From assembly GCA_947178175.1 (NCBI GenBank), contig CAMWXI010000003.1:1-46364 (forward strand): DNA of 46,364 bases, in the 5' to 3' direction. The notes below the pieces were generated by a model that saw only the letters and a program-made list of their open reading frames with translations, was not told where the DNA came from and did not search any database. A program made the position numbers and the translations under genes. Source of the DNA: an uncultured Porphyromonadaceae bacterium. GTDB taxonomy: Bacteria > Bacteroidota > Bacteroidia > Bacteroidales > Muribaculaceae. This document shows, in pieces, positions 28,913 to 37,285 of this stretch. Position 1 is the first letter of the stretch. Each line of letters starts with the position of its first letter.

Positions 28913-28946
28913 AAAAAAAGCTGAAACTATTTTAGTTTCAGCTTTT
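28913..28946 (-). terminator. Rho-independent terminator of tRNA-Lys (potentially bidirectional)
   Basis: AAAAAGCTGAAACTA-ttt-TAGTTTCAGCTTTTT: 11-bp perfect GC-containing stem with A/T flanks. Confidence 0.88.
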
Positions 28947-28972
28947 TGCGGCATCTTGCCTTTTTCTTGTTG

Positions 28973-29045
28973 TGACCCCGGTGAGGCTCGAACTCACGAC
29001 CCAATGATTAAGAGTCATTTGCTCTACCAACTGAGCTACGGAGTC
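28973..29045 (-). tRNA. tRNA-Lys (CTT)
   Basis: Minus strand GACTCCGTAGCTCAGTTGGTAGAGCAAATGACTCTTAATCATTGGGTCGTGAGTTCGAGCCTCACCGGGGTCA; anticodon CTT. Confidence 0.95.
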
Positions 29046-29085
29046 ATAATTGCTTTCACACCTCCCTGAGGTGCTTTTGCGACTG

Positions 29086-29117
29086 CAAAGTTATATCTTT
29101 TTCAATTATTCACCAAA
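29086..29117 (-). promoter_or_regulatory. tRNA-Lys promoter (TTTG-N20-TAACTTTG)
   Basis: Minus strand TTTG (29114-29117), 20-nt spacer, TAACTTTG (29086-29093). Confidence 0.85.
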
Positions 29118-29301
29118 TTTTTTATTCTTTTTTTATCTCTTTTTTATTTATATTTTTATATCCCTTTTTATTTCAATTATTTACAACACTCAATTTTCTT
29201 GTCGTTTATGCTTATAAAAAAATTTCTACCGGATAATGAATAGTCTGACCCACTCTTATCCGGTAGATTATTTTTAAGTATGACGATTTTTTCTAAAACT
29301 A

Positions 29302-30690
29302 TTATTTTTCGCTGAGATATTCGGAGATAGCCTTGGCTGCCTTTCTGCCTGCACCCATAGCGAGGATAACGGTAGCGGCACCTGTGACCGCATCGCCTCC
29401 GGCAAAGACTCCGGGACGCGTGGTGTGCCCCTCCTCATCGGCTACGATACATCCCCGGCGATTTGTGTCAAGGCCGTCGGTAGTGTCACGAATCAAGGGG
29501 TTGGGACTGGTGCCGAGAGCCATGATGACAACATCTGTGTCTATCACAAATTCGCTCCCTTCTACTGCTACCGGAGAACGACGTCCGCTCTCATCAGGTT
29601 CGCCAAGCTCCATCCTTACACACTCGATTCCTTTCACCCAACCCTTCTCGTCACCGAGAATACGCACCGGGTTTGTAAGCATATTGAAGACCACACCCTC
29701 CTCCTTGGCATGATGCACCTCCTCCACACGTGCGGGAAGCTCAGCTTCCGAACGACGATAGACTATATAGGCATCAGCTCCAAGACGCTTGGCAGTTCTG
29801 ACAGCATCCATGGCTACGTTACCACCACCTACAACTACCACTCTCTTACCGGTATAGATCGGGGTGTCGTATGAATCATCGTATGCATGCATAAGGTTTG
29901 CACGCGTCAAGAATTCATTTGCAGAGAATACACCATTAAGGTTTTCACCCTCAATACCCATAAATCTGGGGAGGCCGGCACCGGAGCCTATGAATACGGC
30001 GTCATAACCCTCTTCATCCATCAGCTGGTCAATAGTCATAGTGCGTCCGATGATAACATCGTTTTCAATCTCAACGCCAAGCTTGCTGACAGCTTCCACC
30101 TCCTTAGCCACGATTTTTTCCTTAGGAAGGCGGAATTCGGGTATACCATAGACGAGTACACCTCCCGTCTTGTGGAGTGCTTCAAAAATCTTAACTTCAT
30201 ACCCCTCTTTGGCGAGGTCGGAGGCACATGCCAGACCGGCTGGGCCTGAGCCTACTATTGCCACTTTCTTTCCGTTGGGAGCCGGATGCTGCGGTGTAAA
30301 CAACTCAGGATGTTCAATTCTCCAGTCGCCCACGAATCGTTCAAGCTTGCCGATAGCCACCGGCTCACTCTTGATTCCGAGGACACACGCACCCTCACAC
30401 TGGGATTCCTGAGGGCAGACACGTCCGCAGACACTTGGCAGAGAACTGTCAAGCGCGATGATGTCAGCGGCTTCCTTGATTTCTCCCTTTGCGAGTTTGC
30501 TGATAAATCCGGGGATATTGACATGCACAGGACATTTCTCCACGCAACGCGGACGGGGACAATTCAGACATCTTGAAGCTTCAAGCAGAGCTTCCTCTCT
30601 GTTATATCCGAAGCAGACTTCTTCGAAATTAGCGGCTCTGACCTCAGGAGCCTGTTCGCGCACCGGAGTGCGAGGTATCTTATTAGCCAT
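29302..30690 (-). CDS. NADPH-dependent glutamate synthase small subunit-like / NfnB-type FAD-Fe/S oxidoreductase
   Basis: 462 aa; CLNCPRPRCVEKCPVHVNIPGF Fe-S motif, VAIVGSGPAGLACASDLAKEGYEV, VVVVGGGNVAMDAVRTAKRLGA, GVFAGGDAVTGAATVILAMGAGRKAA. Confidence 0.93.
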   Translation of the reverse strand: MANKIPRTPVREQAPEVRAANFEEVCFGYNREEALLEASRCLNCPRPRCVEKCPVHVNIPGFISKLAKGEIKEAADIIALDSSLPSVCGRVCPQESQCEGACVLGIKSEPVAIGKLERFVGDWRIEHPELFTPQHPAPNGKKVAIVGSGPAGLACASDLAKEGYEVKIFEALHKTGGVLVYGIPEFRLPKEKIVAKEVEAVSKLGVEIENDVIIGRTMTIDQLMDEEGYDAVFIGSGAGLPRFMGIEGENLNGVFSANEFLTRANLMHAYDDSYDTPIYTGKRVVVVGGGNVAMDAVRTAKRLGADAYIVYRRSEAELPARVEEVHHAKEEGVVFNMLTNPVRILGDEKGWVKGIECVRMELGEPDESGRRSPVAVEGSEFVIDTDVVIMALGTSPNPLIRDTTDGLDTNRRGCIVADEEGHTTRPGVFAGGDAVTGAATVILAMGAGRKAAKAISEYLSEK

Positions 30691-31537
30691 GGCACTTACA
30701 ATTTTCTTTTTCCGCTAATGATTTCGGATGTTCTCTATACATATTCTGGCGTCGCATAGCTTCGTCAAAATCTACCTTATGACCGTCAAATTCCGGACCG
30801 TCGACACATGTGAACCGGGTTTCACCATCCACTGACACACGACATGCGCCACACATTCCCGTGCCGTCCACCATCAATGCATTGAGCGACACCATTGTGG
30901 GGATTCCATATTCACGGGTGGCCATGGCGGCAAACTTCATCATTATCATTGGACCGATAATGACGCAATGGTCATATTTTTTTCCCTGATTTTCAATAAG
31001 GTCTTTCATAAGACCGGTGACCATACCATGGAAACCTTCAGAGCCGTCATCTGTGCAGAGATAGACATTTCCCACTTTCTTCATTTCGTTGACATAAGTG
31101 AAAATATCCTTTGTTTTGGCCCCGATAATCACGTCAGCCTCTACTCCGTGTTCTTTTAGCCATTTCACCTGCGGATATACAGGGGCAGTTCCCACACCAC
31201 CTGCCACAAACAGTATCTTCTTCTTCTTAAGTTCCTCTTCAGGGAGGTCAAGCAAGTCGGAAGGACGACCTAACGGACCGGCGAAGTCAATGAAAGCATC
31301 ACCCTCATTGAGGTTATTGATTTTACGTGAGGAGTTACCCACAGTCTGAGTCACAATAGTCACCCATCCTTCTTCAGGATTATAATCACAAATGGTCAAG
31401 GGAATACGTTCGCCTTGAGCGTCTGTGCGAACAATTACAAACTGTCCCGGCTTTGCAGAGCGTGCCACGCGCGGAGCTTCCACGCGCATCTCTGTGATAT
31501 TCGGAGCAAGCGTGCGCTTTCTTATGATTTTAAACAT
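30683..31537 (-). CDS. Sulfide/dihydroorotate dehydrogenase-like FAD/NAD-binding protein (NfnA-like)
   Basis: 284 aa; RSAKPGQFVIVRTD, ERIPLTICDY, LFVAGGVGTAPVYPQVKWLKE, CGACRVSVDGETRFTCVDGPEFDGHKVDFDE; 8-nt overlap with the downstream subunit gene. Confidence 0.92.
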   Translation of the reverse strand: MFKIIRKRTLAPNITEMRVEAPRVARSAKPGQFVIVRTDAQGERIPLTICDYNPEEGWVTIVTQTVGNSSRKINNLNEGDAFIDFAGPLGRPSDLLDLPEEELKKKKILFVAGGVGTAPVYPQVKWLKEHGVEADVIIGAKTKDIFTYVNEMKKVGNVYLCTDDGSEGFHGMVTGLMKDLIENQGKKYDHCVIIGPMIMMKFAAMATREYGIPTMVSLNALMVDGTGMCGACRVSVDGETRFTCVDGPEFDGHKVDFDEAMRRQNMYREHPKSLAEKENCKCHG

Positions 31538-31569
31538 GATGATTAGATTAACTATACGGAGAGGGGATA

Positions 31570-31601
31570 CAAAAATAGCCTAAAAAAATAATTTCCACAA
31601 A
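31570..31601 (-). promoter_or_regulatory. Promoter (TTTG-N20-TATTTTTG) for nfn operon
   Basis: Minus strand TTTG (31598-31601), 20-nt spacer, TATTTTTG (31570-31577). Confidence 0.75.
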
Positions 31602-31674
31602 TTGCAACCCTCCTCTTTACCCTTCTCAATCATTTTTTTGCTAAATTTGTGGTTGCGAATCAGAATTGTTTACT

Positions 31675-33498
31675 ATGAACTTACGTTATCTGCTTTTTGC
31701 CACAGCTGTTTCAGTGACAACCGCACTCTTCTCTTCCTCCCCGGATTCCGGCACACGCTCCCTTATCCAAAACTCCCACGCCAGAGATGTAGTGAATCTT
31801 GACGGAACCTGGAAAATCATCATTGACCCGTTTGAAAACGGATACTATGACTATCGTCTTGTTCCCACTGATGCTCTCTACGCACAGGATAAAGACCTGA
31901 CCGACCCCACCAAGCTTCAGGAATATGAGTTTGAATCCGACAGGAGCCTGAATGTCCCCGGCGATTGGAACACTCAGATGGACCAACTTTATTACTATGA
32001 AGGAACTGTCTGGTATAGAAAACGTTTCAACTATAATCCCGACAGCACGAAACGTCAGTTCCTCAACTTCGACGGAGCCAACTATTCCAGCATCGTATGG
32101 CTTAACGGTCAGCGACTCGGTTCCCACCGCGGTGGATACACACCCTTCTGCTTCGAGGTCACCGACCTTCTAAAAGATGGAGAAAACAGCATCGTTGTGA
32201 AAGTTGACAACAAGCGTCAGCCTAACGGAGTGCCCACTGTTAATTCCGACTGGTGGAACTATGGGGGCTTAACCCGCAGTGTCACTCTTCAGGAAGCACC
32301 ATCCACCTTCATCTCTGATTACCGCCTCACGTTAGCTCCCGGCCTCACCGATGCTATAGGCGGATATATCATCCTTGACGGAGCTGAGAAAGGGGGGCGA
32401 CAGTTTACAGTGAAAATTCCGGAACTGAAAGGAGAAATTACAGGTGTCACTGATTCCGACGGACGAGGGGAATTTATCATCAAAAAGAAGCCGCAACTAT
32501 GGAATCCTGAGAGTCCGAAGCTTTATGATGTGTGGCTTTCCATCGCCGACGATGAAATAAAGGATCGTATCGGATTTCGCACCCTCACAGCAGACGGCAC
32601 CAAAATTCTCCTGAACGGCAAAGAAATATTCTGTCGGGGAATTAGTATTCATGAAGAAGCTCCTTACCCCGGAGGGAGGGGATGGTCGCGCGAACATGCA
32701 GAAACACTTCTTGACTGGGCACAGGATTTAGGCTGCAACTTTGTGCGGCTGGCACATTATCCACATAATGAAAACACAGTTAAAGCAGCCGAGGAACGAG
32801 GGATTATGGTATGGTCTGAAATCCCTGTCTATTGGACAATCCACTGGGAAGATGCAGACACCTACGCTAATGCGGAGCAACAGCTGACGGATATGATATC
32901 ACGCGATAAAAACCGCTGTAATGTGATGGTGTGGAGTATCGCAAACGAAACTCCCGTTAGTGATGCACGCAACATATTTCTTGGTTCTTTGGCTAAGAAA
33001 GCCCGCGAATTGGATTCAACACGCCTGATTGGTGCCGCGATGGAGAAGCATGAGGTTGCGCCGGGAGTTCTGACGGTCGACGACCCTCTGTCTGAAATAA
33101 TTGACCTTATGAGTTTCAATGAATATGTGGGATGGTATGATGGTACCAATGAGAAGTGTGACAGCGTAAACTGGACCTTCACAGTGAAAAAACCGGTGTT
33201 TGTCAGCGAATTCGGAGGAGGTGCAAAATATGGATATCATGGCCGTGCAACCACCCTCTTCACCGAAGAGAATCAGGAGGATCTATACCGACGCCAGATA
33301 GGGATGCTGGAGCGTATTCCCGGCCTGGCAGGTTGCACCCCCTGGATATTAAAAGATTTTCGCTCTCCCCGACGTCAATTGCGCGGAATTCAGAATGACT
33401 ACAATCGTAAGGGATTGATTTCCGAACAGGGACAGAAGAAAAAAGCCTTCTACGTTCTGCGAGACTGGTATGAAAAGTTGCGGGGAGCCAGGAAATAA
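31675..33498 (+). CDS. Glycoside hydrolase family 2 protein (beta-glucuronidase/beta-galactosidase-like)
   Basis: Signal peptide; jelly-roll (WYRKRFNYNPDSTKRQFLNFDGANYSSIVWLNGQRLGSHRGGYTPFCFEVTDLL), catalytic region FVRLAHYPHNENTVKAAEERGIMVWSEIPVYW, VWSIANETP, FVSEFGGGA. Confidence 0.94.
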   Translation: MNLRYLLFATAVSVTTALFSSSPDSGTRSLIQNSHARDVVNLDGTWKIIIDPFENGYYDYRLVPTDALYAQDKDLTDPTKLQEYEFESDRSLNVPGDWNTQMDQLYYYEGTVWYRKRFNYNPDSTKRQFLNFDGANYSSIVWLNGQRLGSHRGGYTPFCFEVTDLLKDGENSIVVKVDNKRQPNGVPTVNSDWWNYGGLTRSVTLQEAPSTFISDYRLTLAPGLTDAIGGYIILDGAEKGGRQFTVKIPELKGEITGVTDSDGRGEFIIKKKPQLWNPESPKLYDVWLSIADDEIKDRIGFRTLTADGTKILLNGKEIFCRGISIHEEAPYPGGRGWSREHAETLLDWAQDLGCNFVRLAHYPHNENTVKAAEERGIMVWSEIPVYWTIHWEDADTYANAEQQLTDMISRDKNRCNVMVWSIANETPVSDARNIFLGSLAKKARELDSTRLIGAAMEKHEVAPGVLTVDDPLSEIIDLMSFNEYVGWYDGTNEKCDSVNWTFTVKKPVFVSEFGGGAKYGYHGRATTLFTEENQEDLYRRQIGMLERIPGLAGCTPWILKDFRSPRRQLRGIQNDYNRKGLISEQGQKKKAFYVLRDWYEKLRGARK

Positions 33499-34313
33499 CG
33501 ATTTTTGAGATATATACCCGGTGCAGCCAACGCTCCGCGTGTGATATGCCATAAAGCTGACAGAAAACCGCCCGTTGCAGATTTTCTGCATCTCCAGGCC
33601 TTCAGTGGGATTCTAAGCAAAGCCGTCCACGGGTAGGAGAGAGCTATGACGCAGCCGAACCCCATAAGATTGTCGGGGGTGAATCCACTCTTCTCCCCGG
33701 TGGAAGGATGCGGATGCGAACATATTGCAATCGGCTGGAAACGGCCGTTCATTCCTCTTCGCAGTGCCGTCAGCACAATCATTTCATCTTCCCCGGCATG
33801 AATTGTCGGGGAGCCGATACCTAAATCAGGACAACAGCGCAGGGTTTCGGCGGCTCGCCGACGCATGGTAATCTCAATACTCCTGACTCCATATCCTTTG
33901 GGAAACTTGCGACGGAATTTATTTCCGAATTTCACACCGGTTTTAGGAAAGCGTGTATTGTCACCGGATCCTTCGGAGATAAATGTGATGATGTCGGCAT
34001 CGGGATAAGCTGCATAAGTGTTACGTATATTTTCAGGAGCATCCGGATACAGAATAAGATCATCGTCGGCGAAGACCACTATATCAGCCGTGCAATAATC
34101 AAGCGCATTATTTCTATTTCTGGAAATCCCACGTGAATCTGTCTTTACCAGAAGGACATCCGGAAGAGACAGACGAGGAGGTATGTCAATATCCGGCGCG
34201 TTCTGCCATGAAACAACATAGCGCACGCCCGGAGCCGGAGGGAGAAGCATCTTTTCCACTCTCCTGAGTCCTTCGGCACCATAAGTCACCACTGTGTAAT
34301 CAATATTCAACAT
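33450..34313 (-). CDS. Glycosyltransferase family 2 / A-fold protein
   Basis: Start placed at Met (MLNIDYTVVTYGAEGL) at 34313, because a tRNA-Ser terminator hairpin overlaps the longer ORF start; NRNNALDYCTADIVVFADDDLILYPDAPENI has a DDD-type motif. Confidence 0.82.
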   Translation of the reverse strand: MLNIDYTVVTYGAEGLRRVEKMLLPPAPGVRYVVSWQNAPDIDIPPRLSLPDVLLVKTDSRGISRNRNNALDYCTADIVVFADDDLILYPDAPENIRNTYAAYPDADIITFISEGSGDNTRFPKTGVKFGNKFRRKFPKGYGVRSIEITMRRRAAETLRCCPDLGIGSPTIHAGEDEMIVLTALRRGMNGRFQPIAICSHPHPSTGEKSGFTPDNLMGFGCVIALSYPWTALLRIPLKAWRCRKSATGGFLSALWHITRGALAAPGIYLKNRYFLAPRNFSYQSRRT

Positions 34314-34338
34314 ATCTCGACAGATCCGGAAATAAACA

Positions 34339-34370
34339 CAGCTCAATCCCGCAAAAGCATGATTGAGCTG
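34339..34370 (-). terminator. Terminator-like hairpin downstream of tRNA-Ser
   Basis: Minus strand CAGCTCAATC-atgcttttgcgg-GATTGAGCTG followed by TGTTTATTT; 10-bp perfect stem. Confidence 0.75.
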
Positions 34371-34378
34371 ATAGAAGG

Positions 34379-34465
34379 CGGAGAGGACGAGATTCGAACT
34401 CGTGGTAGGATTGCTCCTACGTCAGTTTAGCAAACTGGTGGTTTCAGCCACTCACCCACCTCTCC
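34379..34465 (-). tRNA. tRNA-Ser (GCT)
   Basis: Minus strand GGAGAGGTGGGTGAGTGGCTGAAACCACCAGTTTGCTAAACTG... long variable arm GTAGGAGCAATCCTAC ...GTTCGAATCTCGTCCTCTCCG; anticodon GCT. Confidence 0.95.
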
Positions 34466-34481
34466 TTACGAATTGTGACTG

Positions 34482-34513
34482 CAAAGTTAATTTCTTTTTT
34501 CATTATCTCCAAA
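34482..34513 (-). promoter_or_regulatory. tRNA-Ser promoter (TTTG-N20-TAACTTTG)
   Basis: Minus strand TTTG (34510-34513), 20-nt spacer, TAACTTTG (34482-34489). Confidence 0.85.
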
Positions 34514-34568
34514 TTTTAGATAAAGATTTCCGAAAAAAGATTTTAACCTTCTACTCCAAACGCCTGGT

Positions 34569-35384
34569 TTAACTCTGTTTTGATTTTAGTTCTTTTTCAA
34601 AAGCCTTTGTCAGTTCAATAAATTCCTCCACACCTAATCTCTCGGGTCGCTGACTCATGATTGGCTGCTGCATGATAGGATTCTCCTTGTCGATAAGTCC
34701 GCTGAGCGAATTTCGCAGTGTCTTCCTTCTCTGGCCGAATGAGGTCTTGACTATCGTTTTAAACAATTTCTCGGAACATCCGAGATCCCGGCGGGAATTA
34801 CGTGTCAGGCGCAACACTCCGCTCACCACTTTCGGCGGAGGATTGAACACCCCGGGCGATACATCGAAGAGATACCTGCAATCATACCATGCTTGCAACA
34901 GCACTGAAAGAATACCATAAACTTTGCTTCCGGGGGAGGCACAGATTCTCTGTGCCACTTCCTTCTGCAACATTCCGGAAATCACCGGTATCGAGTCCTT
35001 GTATTCCAATGCCTTGAAGAAGATTTGCGATGAAATATTATAAGGATAATTCCCGATAAGAGCGAATTCTCCTGCAAAGAGGGTGGAAAGATCCATTTTC
35101 AGGAAGTCTCCCTCAATGACAACAAGGTCAGGAAACACTTTGTGGAGATATTCCACACTTTCAGAGTCCAGTTCCACGGCCTTCACCATTCTCCCAGAAG
35201 AAAGGAGGAATTGGGTGAGCACACCCATTCCGGGGCCAATTTCAAGCACCGGCAACTCCCCCCGGTCGTCAAGACCCGGGGGGAGTTGTGATGCATCTAT
35301 AGTTTCGGCTATCCTACGCGCAATCCCAAGGTCGGTAAGGAAATGCTGGCCGAGAGCCTTTTTTGCCTTTACAGGTTGGGTCAT
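34569..35384 (-). CDS. rsmA: 16S rRNA (adenine(1518)-N(6)/adenine(1519)-N(6))-dimethyltransferase
   Basis: 271 aa; KKALGQHFLTDLGIARRI, VLEIGPGMGVLTQFLL, LIGNYPYNISSQIFFK, VQRICASPGSKVYGILSVLLQ-like, SFGQRRKTLRNSL. Confidence 0.95.
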   Translation of the reverse strand: MTQPVKAKKALGQHFLTDLGIARRIAETIDASQLPPGLDDRGELPVLEIGPGMGVLTQFLLSSGRMVKAVELDSESVEYLHKVFPDLVVIEGDFLKMDLSTLFAGEFALIGNYPYNISSQIFFKALEYKDSIPVISGMLQKEVAQRICASPGSKVYGILSVLLQAWYDCRYLFDVSPGVFNPPPKVVSGVLRLTRNSRRDLGCSEKLFKTIVKTSFGQRRKTLRNSLSGLIDKENPIMQQPIMSQRPERLGVEEFIELTKAFEKELKSKQS

Positions 35385-36622
35385 TTCTTGAATTTTTTTG
35401 CTATGTCCTTAGGCACGGCATCCTTATTCACCATCACCAGAATTGTCTTATCCAAGAAATAAGGTTCGGAAACATAGATGAAACCGCCATAGAGCTGATT
35501 AGTGTCCCAAGAATTCTTCACTTTGTAGTATCTGTTACCTTCCTGGTCGGTAGCAGTGCCCACAATTGCCATACCATGGTCATCGGTGGTTTCAAAATTA
35601 TCAAAGGCTTTCTGGCGGGATTCCTGGGTTATCTCACGCTCCTTGCAGGGGCCTGTGATTTTATTCTTCTCCTTTTCACGATCTTTGTCTGAAAGCTGGG
35701 TCCAGCGGCTCACTTCAGAGTTGGTCATATCCTCAACACCTTTGGCAGCAGGAAGAAGGGCATAACCCTTGCGCCATTGGAAGCCCGGTTCGGAAACATC
35801 GGCAGCCCAACCGATAGTATAACCCTTTTCCAGAGCATTGTCCACAATCTTCTTCATCTCTTCCATGGGAACATTCATACTCTTCTCCCAACGCCAGTTA
35901 TCCGGAATCTCAACTGCGAATTCCTCATAGAAAGGATGATGGGTATAGCTGGTGATGTTTACGAAATCCTCACCATTAATGCCCATCTCCTTAGCAAAAG
36001 ACTTCGGAGTATATTTCTTGCCGTTATATGTGAATTCCTCAGGCACTTTTCCCAGATAAGAGTCAAGAATTCCGATATAGCCGTTGAGCCATGCCGTAGA
36101 AAGCTTCTTATTAGGATTAGTCAGGATAGCATCAAGATAAGCCTTGAGCGCGGCTGCCATCTCATAGTGGGCATGCTTCTCCTCACCATAGTTCAAACCG
36201 GTATAGACCTCCTCAGGGACGGCCCCATATTCCCGGGTAGCAGCCAATACATCGGCAAATCCCCCACCCTGGGCAAAATTAATCTTTCCCCCCGTGCGGA
36301 TATATTTCTTTGCCTTGTCTATATAGTTCTGATGAACTATAAACATTTCAGAGAGGTCCAGTTCCGGGCCTCCTTTTCTCATGACATCCTCTTCAAGCAC
36401 TGAAACTCCGGAAAAAGACCAACAAGTTCCTGACTTATTCTGATCTTTAACGGGAGTAGTCTTAAGGGCAATGACATCAGTGAATTGGAATCCGGTGGAA
36501 TCGGGCACCACTATCTCCGGGTCGTCCATAGAGGGAGCCTCCATATAGGTATTTGCAGCATAAGCGGCAGTCAATAGCGGAGAAACCGCTATAAGTCCTG
36601 ACAAAAGGATTGTTTTTTTCAT
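35381..36622 (-). CDS. pepC: C1 family papain-like peptidase (aminopeptidase C/bleomycin hydrolase-like), secreted
   Basis: Start revised to MKKTILLSGLIAVSPLLTAAYA (36622); KNQNKSGTCWSFSGVSVLEEDVM-type catalytic Cys, DDHGMAIVG catalytic His, VKNSWDTNQLYGGF catalytic Asn. Confidence 0.9.
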   Translation of the reverse strand: MKKTILLSGLIAVSPLLTAAYAANTYMEAPSMDDPEIVVPDSTGFQFTDVIALKTTPVKDQNKSGTCWSFSGVSVLEEDVMRKGGPELDLSEMFIVHQNYIDKAKKYIRTGGKINFAQGGGFADVLAATREYGAVPEEVYTGLNYGEEKHAHYEMAAALKAYLDAILTNPNKKLSTAWLNGYIGILDSYLGKVPEEFTYNGKKYTPKSFAKEMGINGEDFVNITSYTHHPFYEEFAVEIPDNWRWEKSMNVPMEEMKKIVDNALEKGYTIGWAADVSEPGFQWRKGYALLPAAKGVEDMTNSEVSRWTQLSDKDREKEKNKITGPCKEREITQESRQKAFDNFETTDDHGMAIVGTATDQEGNRYYKVKNSWDTNQLYGGFIYVSEPYFLDKTILVMVNKDAVPKDIAKKFKK

Positions 36623-36664
36623 GATATTATCGTTATTATTAGAATTTCTCAGATTTTTCCTCTG

Positions 36665-36695
36665 CAAACTTATCAAAAATTTCCCTTATTTCAAA
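36665..36695 (-). promoter_or_regulatory. Promoter (TTTG-N19-TAAGTTTG) for pepC-rsmA
   Basis: Minus strand TTTG (36692-36695), 19-nt spacer, TAAGTTTG (36665-36672). Confidence 0.75.
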
Positions 36696-36703
36696 GTAAA
36701 GCC

Positions 36704-36753
36704 CCCTTACCAAAAGAATGAAATGCATTTACATCATTTCTTTCGGTAAGAGG
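36704..36753 (-). terminator. Hairpin downstream of crcB
   Basis: CCCTCTTACCGAAAGAAATGA.../...TCATTCTTTTGGTAAGGGGG imperfect long stem, then T-rich CTTTACTTT on the minus strand. Confidence 0.6.
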
Positions 36754-36781
36754 GATATTTTTCCGAAAAGCTTAAGCCTGT

Positions 36782-37153
36782 TTATCTGATAAGGGCACGA
36801 CCACCCCATACCAGCAAGATGCCGAGCACAACGCTTGCAATGAGATAAAGTGCGAATGTTGTCCAGTCTCCTTTACTTCCCAACACCCACATATCATCGG
36901 CAAATGATGAAAAAGTGGTGAAACCACCGCAAAAACCGGTGATCAGCAAAACATTCTCGCTTGAAGTCATCACATGTGCCTTCTCCAGAAGTCCGAAGAA
37001 AAGACCGATTATAAAACATCCTATAATGTTCACAAGAAAAGTTCCCATCGGGAAAGCACCATGCCACATTCCCGCACTCCATTTACCTACCAGGAAACGT
37101 CCACAGGTGCCTACAAAACCACCGGCACCGGCAATTAACATCATTTTAAACAT
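36782..37153 (-). CDS. crcB: Fluoride efflux transporter CrcB/FluC
   Basis: 123 aa, 4 TM; GAGGFVGTCGRFLVGKW, GTFLVNIIGCFIIGLFFGLLE, GFCGGFTTFSSFADDMW. Confidence 0.96.
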   Translation of the reverse strand: MFKMMLIAGAGGFVGTCGRFLVGKWSAGMWHGAFPMGTFLVNIIGCFIIGLFFGLLEKAHVMTSSENVLLITGFCGGFTTFSSFADDMWVLGSKGDWTTFALYLIASVVLGILLVWGGRALIR

Positions 37154-37220
37154 AATAACAATCTTTTAGTTAATATATCTTTTTAACATCGTTTTTATCA
37201 GATATGTTCATAAATAAGCC

Positions 37221-37254
37221 GATGGGATGTCAAAATAATTTTTGACACCCCATC
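37221..37254. repeat. Inverted repeat GATGGGATGTCAAA/TTTGACACCCCATC
   Basis: 14-bp arms with one mismatch downstream of the 37286 gene; possible terminator although lacking a clear T tract. Confidence 0.65.
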
Positions 37255-37285
37255 TATAAGGTTTGGTATTTCTAACGTCAAATGC

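Noticed and set aside
28973-29045. Integrated element using tRNA-Lys as attB
   Set aside because: No integrase ORF and no duplicate of the tRNA 3' end seen in 26.2-28.97 kb; kept only as a weak hot-spot hypothesis.
31616-31649. GH2 promoter with TAAATTTG -7 element
   Set aside because: The only -33 candidate is TTTA at a 22-nt spacer; too weak to list as a feature.
35777-36403. 208-aa plus-strand ORF opposite pepC
   Set aside because: Antisense to a well-supported C1 peptidase; no family signal.
37154-37285. Fluoride riboswitch upstream of crcB
   Set aside because: No recognisable fluoride aptamer; the only structure is a simple inverted repeat better explained as the 3' end of the upstream gene.
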